A DNA stretch of 64,000 nt, taken from Cryptomeria japonica (taxonomy: Eukaryota; Streptophyta; Pinopsida; Cupressales; Cupressaceae). The notes under the pieces are model-generated. The model was not told where the DNA came from. It searched no databases and was given only the letters and a program-made list of their open reading frames with translations. The DNA is taken from NCBI RefSeq assembly GCF_030272615.1, contig NW_026729262.1, forward strand, positions 1 to 64,000, given 5' to 3'. A program made the position numbers and the translations under genes. Below, in pieces: positions 58,069 through 64,000 of this stretch; position 1 is the first letter of the stretch; every line of letters starts with the position of its first letter.

Positions 58069-60765
58069 ATATTACAAATAAATAAATAATACTAAATTTA
58101 AATATTTAAATGTGCTTTGTGCGATTTTTATCCAATTAAACGTGTGTTTTTTTTGTGATTAAAACATGAAATAATCATTGACCATCGATAAAAGTCATTG
58201 ACCGATTAGTTCCAATTTTTTGAGGGAAAAAATCAGCTCCAATACCGACTCCCAATTAATCGGGTATAATGTGTTTTTTTCCAGATTGTTGCTTCTTTGC
58301 TTCAAACTACCAAGTGCAACAAAGCCATTGGACATCATTCAATTAAATACTATTCTATTTATTTGGTCCTGATTTGCCATAATCATTTGGTCCCAAGCAA
58401 CCAATCTTAATCACATTACCAAACATTATATAATCCATTCCCTATTACCTAAACCGATTAATATGGCTCAGTAACATGACTGTAATATTACACTAAATTT
58501 GAAATCGGTGTAGAGTTCACTCTAGATGTTATCTACAATGTATCATAGAATTCATTTTAAAACAAATTTGGGGCAAAGTAACTTTTAAGTTGTACATTTA
58601 AGGAACACTTGCAATTATTTAAGCTTTCAATTAAACATAAATAAATAAAAGAGTACATGCCAAAATTAAGGGTTGGTTTTATTTGTTATCAAATACATTT
58701 TCAAGAAGATTTTCACAATTTTTAAATTTTTTTTTTTTTAAGGAATGGGATTATTGTTCCTTTTAACCTCAAATGAATTATTTTTGTGTGAATTTAAAAG
58801 TGGGCAACACACACAATTTCTACATTGTAGTCTTAATGAGTGGGTTTGCACTATAATTATGAACGATGCTCATAACATCTAAACTATAATTTTCAAATTT
58901 TTAAATATTTTAATACAAAGGGTAAGTATTGTGTGTAAGGTATTCGAAGTGGATTCCATAGTTTCAAATTAATTTGCATTTGTGACTATTTAGATTTTCA
59001 TACTTTAAAATCACTTTATCTACATTACAAACAATTATCATTAATAAATGTAACTTTTTAAATTTTCTAATTTTATACCCTCCAATATACTATTCAAAGT
59101 ATATTTTAGTATTCGTGTAATCATTGCACCTCCTTTTGATACAAGTTCTAGTCTAATAAAGTTGGAGCATAGAAAAAGTCAATGTTTGACCCATAGTCTA
59201 AGACACTTGCCCACACATTTTTTCCCCACTAAATTCAAATGAATTTGAAAAAATTCAATTCTTTAAAGATTTTATTACATGTTATCTTATACACTTTTCT
59301 TATTACTTTTCTATATTTGTAATAAGAATTTGAATGTAAATAATTATTATATAGTCTACTAGTCAAAAGTAAATGTAAAATATTATTACTATTATTTTTT
59401 ATGTATTATTTTGAAAAATTCAAAATAAAATTTATTTGTTTATAAAAGTTTTTAGAAATATTGATTTTTTTTACACGTGAGATTAGTATTTTGTCTTTAT
59501 TTTGTCCATTTTGTTTATAAAGTAGAGATATTTAAGTCTTTAGTCTCTTCCTTCTAAAGAGAGTATGAGTCAATTTTCAAAAGTATAAACTTCATTTTTT
59601 TTGACTTTTTATTTTGTTAGTAAAGATATTCGATTCTTTGCTCTCTTCTTATTAGAGATGTGAGACTAGTATTTTGTTTAGTAGGAAGAGACCAAAAACT
59701 TATTTTTTCAAGGTGGATCTTGAATGGTTCTAAAATTTATATAGTGCTCATATAAAATTAATTGAATAATAGAGTTAGAACAAAGAAAAAGTCATATTAT
59801 TTTTCTTGAAACATCATTGAATTTAGTTAATTTGAAAACTCAACTATTTAATTATTTTTAACAATTATTTTAAATTTTGCTAAAGGTAATCCTTATAATT
59901 GAATACAAATTACGATGATTTTTTTAAAACATTAGATACATATTATGGTGAACTTTTAAAAATGTTCAACGATCCAATAATCGAATTTTTGCCCTCCAAT
60001 CAGTAGAGATGTGAGACATAGAGTTGGCCTTTGGATAATGCATTAAGAACATTTTTCTTTCCTTTAATATATCATTTATGTCAAATTGTGCAATTGATGT
60101 TTTCTTACCCACTTTTGCCACTGTTCATTCGAATCCTTTCAAATAAGAAAATATTGCAATCTATTGTGATCACTCTTGACAACTAATCAACCTCCCACCA
60201 AATATTGCTCGAATTTTCTTAATTTGTGTATAATAGCCAACATTTTCTTACCATTATATAGAGAATCACATTTCCACCTCTATGAGTTTTTGACTCTTGA
60301 ATGCAATTGGGTGCTTATTTTGCATGATAACTTCTCCAATTCCATATTTTGATGCATCACATTCCAAAGAAAAAGGGAAGGAAGAGATTGGGAATAATTA
60401 GTTACATAGGGTATGAGCTCATTACCTCATTCAATTTATCAAATTATCACTATGCAACTTTAATCCACATGGAAATTCCCTCCGTTTTTAGATTAGTTAA
60501 GGGGGTGGCTTGTTGAGAGAATCTTTTAATGAATCATTTATAATAGTTATAGTAGTCTTCAAGGGAGACAAAGCTTTAAAAAAAATTCATAGAACACAAA
60601 TGACATTTATTTATATTCTTCATGTAAAATCCATACAATAATTATAGACAAGAGTGAATGTCATTGAACCTTGATCCATGAACAATCACACTACACTAAA
60701 ACCCATACAATTCAAATAAATAATCATCACATTACTAATATCATTAGAATATCCACACAAATCAT
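58069..60765. other. AT-rich intergenic DNA with a dispersed repeat
   Basis: No gene. Positions 59740-59970 resemble 48330-48580 (shared words AAAAGTCA.ATTATTT and ATTATGGTGAACTTTTAAAAA). Imperfect repeats around TGAGATTAGTATTTTGT occur at about 59475 and 59656. ATCAT at 60761-60765 is the target duplication of the next element. Confidence 0.5.
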
Positions 60766-61146
60766 TGTAAGAGTATTCGGGTATTTACTTGATTAATTAA
60801 ACAATATTTGTTTAATTATTTAAGTTCCCTTTATCTCTTTTACACTTAAGCTAACTTTAGGTGCATATAATTAATTATTTTAATTAATTATTATGTGCAA
60901 ACCTAGGTTTTCCTTTTTAGGGTTTCTTGACCTATTAAAGGTTGAGTTATTTCTTTTCATTGTCTGAAGAAGGATTATTATTGACAATATATTTCGGAGA
61001 TTATTGAGCTCTCATCTTTTGGAGCATATTTTTCCTGTGTATTCTTTCCTTCTATGATTTGCTTCATTGCTTCTCCTTGTAATAGGTTTTTTAGCTTGTA
61101 GAGATTATTTGGGCTCCTATGGTGTTGTATTTTCTAAACTCCTATA
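60766..61146 (+). repeat. 5' LTR of small Copia-type element
   Basis: TGTAAGAGTATTCGGG to ACTCCTATA. About 14 substitutions and a 13-base length difference from the right LTR. The end is TA, not CA, as defined by the target duplication. Confidence 0.9.
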
Positions 61147-61158
61147 TGGTATCAGAGC
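61147..61158 (+). promoter_or_regulatory. Primer binding site, initiator tRNA-Met
   Basis: TGGTATCAGAGC, exact, with no gap after the LTR. Confidence 0.92.
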
Positions 61159-61564
61159 TTTAGATCTGCAGTTGCCTATTCTTGTTTTGAGAATTTTTGC
61201 TTTGGAAGCAGATCTGAGGTTTTAGGCTTTTTTTTGTGTGCTTAGGGTTAAGTTTTTTTGTTTTTTTTTGGAGCACTTTGGGCCTAAACGGACCTCACCA
61301 TCATTCTCAGAAGGCCCAAAAACCCCTATAGTCATATAAAATTGGTCCATTTTTTGACCCCTGAGCATCTGGGTGATTTTTTTTACTCCCAGCCAGGCCA
61401 TACGACCCTAGCACGCAAATCGAGAAAAAAATTGAAATTTTTTGTTTTTTTTGCCTTTTTACAGCATGCAGGCTGAAATTTGCCTTTAAAAAAAATTTCT
61501 TAAAAAAAGGCAAAAGGCAAATCAAAAATTAAAAAAATAGGGTTTTGCAAAAAAATTTTGTTTT

Positions 61565-62110
61565 TTCTAAAATTTTTTTTGGGGGGCTCCCCACGGTTAG
61601 TAGGGTACCATGGGGCCCCCTCCCTTCACGCAGGTCCATACTGCTCCATGGTCACTGGCACTCCAGTCCCTCTGCCAGTTTCTAGCCCCCTGCCGGCTCC
61701 CAACCCCCACCAGTCCGCGCCCCCCTCCGCCGCCAGCCACCCTACGTGCCCAACGCTCTCCCGTTCCGCTTTCGGCTGCTCCACCGCTCTCCAGCCCACC
61801 GCCAGCCACTGCTTCCCAACCCCACCTTGCTGCCACTAGCCTCTCTGTGGCCCCACCGCTTGGCCCGACCCCGCTGCCGCTACCCCACCTAGACCTGCCG
61901 TCGCCGGAAACCCTCGCCGCCGGAAACCCTTACCGCTGGGAAAGCTCCGCCTGGCCTGGGTCTCCTCGGCCACTGGGAAATCTCTGCCTAGCCTGCCAAC
62001 TACCCTGGCTCCACCCAGCCACCGGACCACCACCGGACCACCACTGGGCTGCCACCCATTAGCCACCCACTGGCCACCGGACCACCAAAGAGCCACCAGA
62101 CTCCCTATTT
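61565..62110 (+). other. GC-rich, Pro/Ser/Thr/Ala-coding island
   Basis: A sharply bounded CCACC/CCGCC-rich block inside AT-rich DNA. A plus frame 61610-62062 (150 codons) is very Pro-rich, and two other frames are also open, as expected from C-rich composition. Repeated words such as CCACCGGACCACCA occur near 62020-62085. Captured host exon or simple GC-rich expansion are both possible. Confidence 0.5.
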
Positions 62111-63292
62111 TGGCTTTTTGAGGGGGGGGTTTCATTTTTTGGCCCTATCTTGGACATACAGAGTCATTTTTTCAAAAACGAATAGGTGTCAGAAAGCTGG
62201 TTCCGAGGCCAACCTCATGGTGTTGGTAATTTTTTCCAATTTTGCTATTTGACTATGTTTTTTTATAGTTAAAGTGAGGTCTCTTTTTTGCACTCTGGGA
62301 GATGTAGAATGAGCATCCGACCTCCGTTTTTTGAAAACTTTATATTTTCAAAAAGCTTGTGCTGTGTATTTTCTAGAAATATGAGTTTTATTTCTAGATT
62401 CTACTCTATGCATATTTTATTCAATTTTTTGCTTTTCAACACTCTGGTGGATATCGTGGTTGTTTCAAGTCTTGGGATCTCTTTTTTGAGTAGGGTGTCT
62501 CTGTTTTGATTCTTGTTTCTATTTCCAGTCTTCTTATCATTGTAGCTTATATTTATGAAAATTCACTGAGATAAAATGCCATCATGCATTGTTTACTTGG
62601 AATCTTGCATATCTTGTGCCTTGTTGTACATGCACTATTGATAAAGTGCCATGAGGGGGTTGATGTTTGCCTGTTGTTTACCATCTTCCTTTGTCCAGCG
62701 AGTGTTCCTTCCATGACATTCACCTCATGATGTGTGTCAAGTGAGTGTTCCTTCCACGACACCATGTACTTTCTCTGCACCTTCGATGTTCCTAGTTCTT
62801 CATCATGCAGTTCTTGTTGGTCGTTCTTTTTAGTGTACCTGTCCCTCTCCCTTTTCAACATTATGGGGAGGTTTATCCTATTGGTTCTACTGCTTCCATG
62901 GTTCGATTGATCAGCTCTTCAGGATTTGGTTTCTCATGTCATCTGTATCTTTGATTTCAGTTGTTTTTGCCTTGTTTGCCTCCTAATTCGAGTAGTGTCA
63001 TTTGAGGGCACTCATGCAGATTACAGTCTTCTCTACCTGGTCATGTTCTAGTTCAGTGGATGTTCTTCAGATTAACAGTTATTCTTCGACAGAGTTTGCA
63101 GGTTCTTCATGCTTCAGTGATATTCTTTTTCATCTCTTTTTGGAGTAGAGTTTTGTTCCCACATGGTTTTCTCTATTTCTCTAGTTCATAGAGATTTCAT
63201 TGTATTTGGGTACCTGATCAGGCCTTGTTGCTGGGACCCATCTTTATTGCTTTCAGTAGTTGTTCTAGGTTTTAGCTTCTCCCTAAGTCTAG
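62111..63292 (+). other. Non-coding 3' interior of small Copia-type element
   Basis: No supported frame. The phrase GAGTGTTCCTTCCA.GACA occurs twice at about 62700 and 62745, giving a short direct repeat. Confidence 0.5.
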
Positions 63293-63304
63293 CTTAAGGG
63301 GGGG
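63289..63304 (+). promoter_or_regulatory. Polypurine tract of small Copia-type element
   Basis: TAGCTTAAGGGGGGG immediately before the right LTR TGTTAGA. Confidence 0.85.
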
Positions 63305-63672
63305 TGTTAGATTATTCAGGTATTTACTTGATTAATTAAACAATATTTGTTTAATTATTTAAGTTCCCTTTATCTCTTTTACACTTAAGCTAACTTTAGG
63401 TGCATATAATTAATTATTATGTGCAAACCTAGGTTTTCCCTTTTAGGGTTTCTTGACCTATTAAAGGTTGAGTTCTTTCTTTTCATTGTATGAAGAAGGA
63501 TTATTATTGACAATACATTTTGGAGATTATTGAGCTCTCATCTTTTGGAGCATATTTTTCCTGTGTATTCTTTCCTTCTGTGATTTGCTTCATTGCTTCT
63601 CCTTGTAACAGGTTTTTTAGCTTGCAGAGATTATTTGGGCTCCTGTGGTGTTGTATTTTCTCAACTCCTATA
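63305..63672 (+). repeat. 3' LTR of small Copia-type element
   Basis: TGTTAGATTATTCAGG to ACTCCTATA, followed by ATCAT. Confidence 0.9.
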
Positions 63673-63677
63673 ATCAT

Positions 63678-64000
63678 ATAATCATCACTCATAAGAGGCA
63701 AGACCACATGAACTGTAAGCACATTATACACATTATAGGAGTGTGATACAACTTTTAAAAAAAAATTATATACCTCAGTGTCACTCAATCATGATGCATG
63801 AAAAATCATACTAGATACAATCAACATGCATAAGAGTCAATGCCAATCAACCCTAAATTCATAAATGAGTAGACTAGGAACACCATAAATTTTTGATAAA
63901 TCTTAGAACAAAACTCGCACAACTCAATGACATGCAATTATACCTTGTATGCAAAGTATGTACAAGTGCTATGCACCATAGTGAATGTCCTTGAACTATG
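63678..64000. other. Intergenic, weak repeats
   Basis: Words like ATGCATGAAAAATCATACTA and AATGTCCTTGAACTATG echo 60650-60700 on the other side of the element, suggesting an old dispersed or tandem repeat. No gene. Confidence 0.35.

Larger units (their letters stand above)
60766..63672 (+). mobile_element. Small non-autonomous Copia-type element
   Basis: LTRs 60766-61146 and 63305-63672 are flanked by a perfect ATCAT duplication (60761-60765, 63673-63677). The primer site TGGTATCAGAGC is exact and abuts the LTR; the polypurine tract precedes the right LTR. The 2.2-kb interior has no Gag or Pol motif in any frame. Its most striking part is a GC-rich block. The size lies between TRIM and LARD classes. 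Confidence 0.9.

Noticed and set aside
61597-62135. Gly/Ala/Arg-rich minus-strand frames
   Set aside because: Antisense of a C-rich block; composition keeps several frames open.

Overview
The window looks like intergenic DNA from a seed plant with a very large, repeat-packed genome. A gymnosperm is my best guess, but the sequence does not prove it. I find no convincing host protein-coding gene, tRNA or rRNA. Nearly everything recognisable is a transposable element, and the coding regions carry nonsense codons and frameshifts of the kind expected from old, methylated copies.

Layout. (1) 1-5798, minus strand: copy A of a Ty3/Gypsy-type element that encodes Gag plus a protease-like domain but no reverse transcriptase or integrase. 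(2) 4783-8516 is one arm of a segmental duplication; the other arm is 45326-49545, in direct orientation about 40 kb away. Each arm holds the end of the retroelement, the same 123-bp tandem repeats and members of a MITE-like family. (3) 9539-28315, plus strand: a structurally complete Athila-like Ty3/Gypsy element with LTRs, an Asp-type primer site, gag, protease, RT, RNase H, integrase, a further long ORF in the env-like position and a PPT. Its pol is interrupted by (4) 15039-22749, a minus-strand Ty1/Copia-type element with 5-bp target duplications. That element has kept zinc-knuckle Gag and lost all of pol, and carries a roughly 1100-codon ORF I cannot assign. (5) 28535-29003: a MITE with TA flanks. 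(6) 33156-40946, plus strand: copy B of the gag/protease-only family, complete with LTRs and a perfect 5-bp target duplication. (7) 41.2-44.1 kb: a fold-back repeat, a Copia LTR-like fragment and a 1.1-kb purine-rich tract with (AG)n and (TG)n. (8) 51.7-58.07 kb, plus strand: an L1-like LINE with ORF1, endonuclease, RT, RNase H, an extra coding-like block and an oligo-A tail. (9) 60766-63672: a small non-autonomous Copia-type element with a GC-rich island and TG...TA LTR ends.

How the parts relate. Two of the LTR families (gag/protease-only, and the pol-less Copia) would have to borrow RT and integrase from relatives; the Athila-like and LINE copies encode such enzymes but are broken here. 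The most unusual signal is a short hairpin, GGACCGTG-loop-CACGGTCC and variants, that recurs in the LTRs and leader of the gag/protease-only family. It is duplicated inside one LTR and shows paired base changes between the two segmental-duplication copies. This could be an RNA packaging or dimerisation signal. Other points of interest are CHG-type decay of a repeated CTGCAG motif in the Athila-like LTRs, a DPSC sequence replacing the protease active-site triad in both gag/protease copies, and a TGA/ATG overlap between the LINE ORFs.
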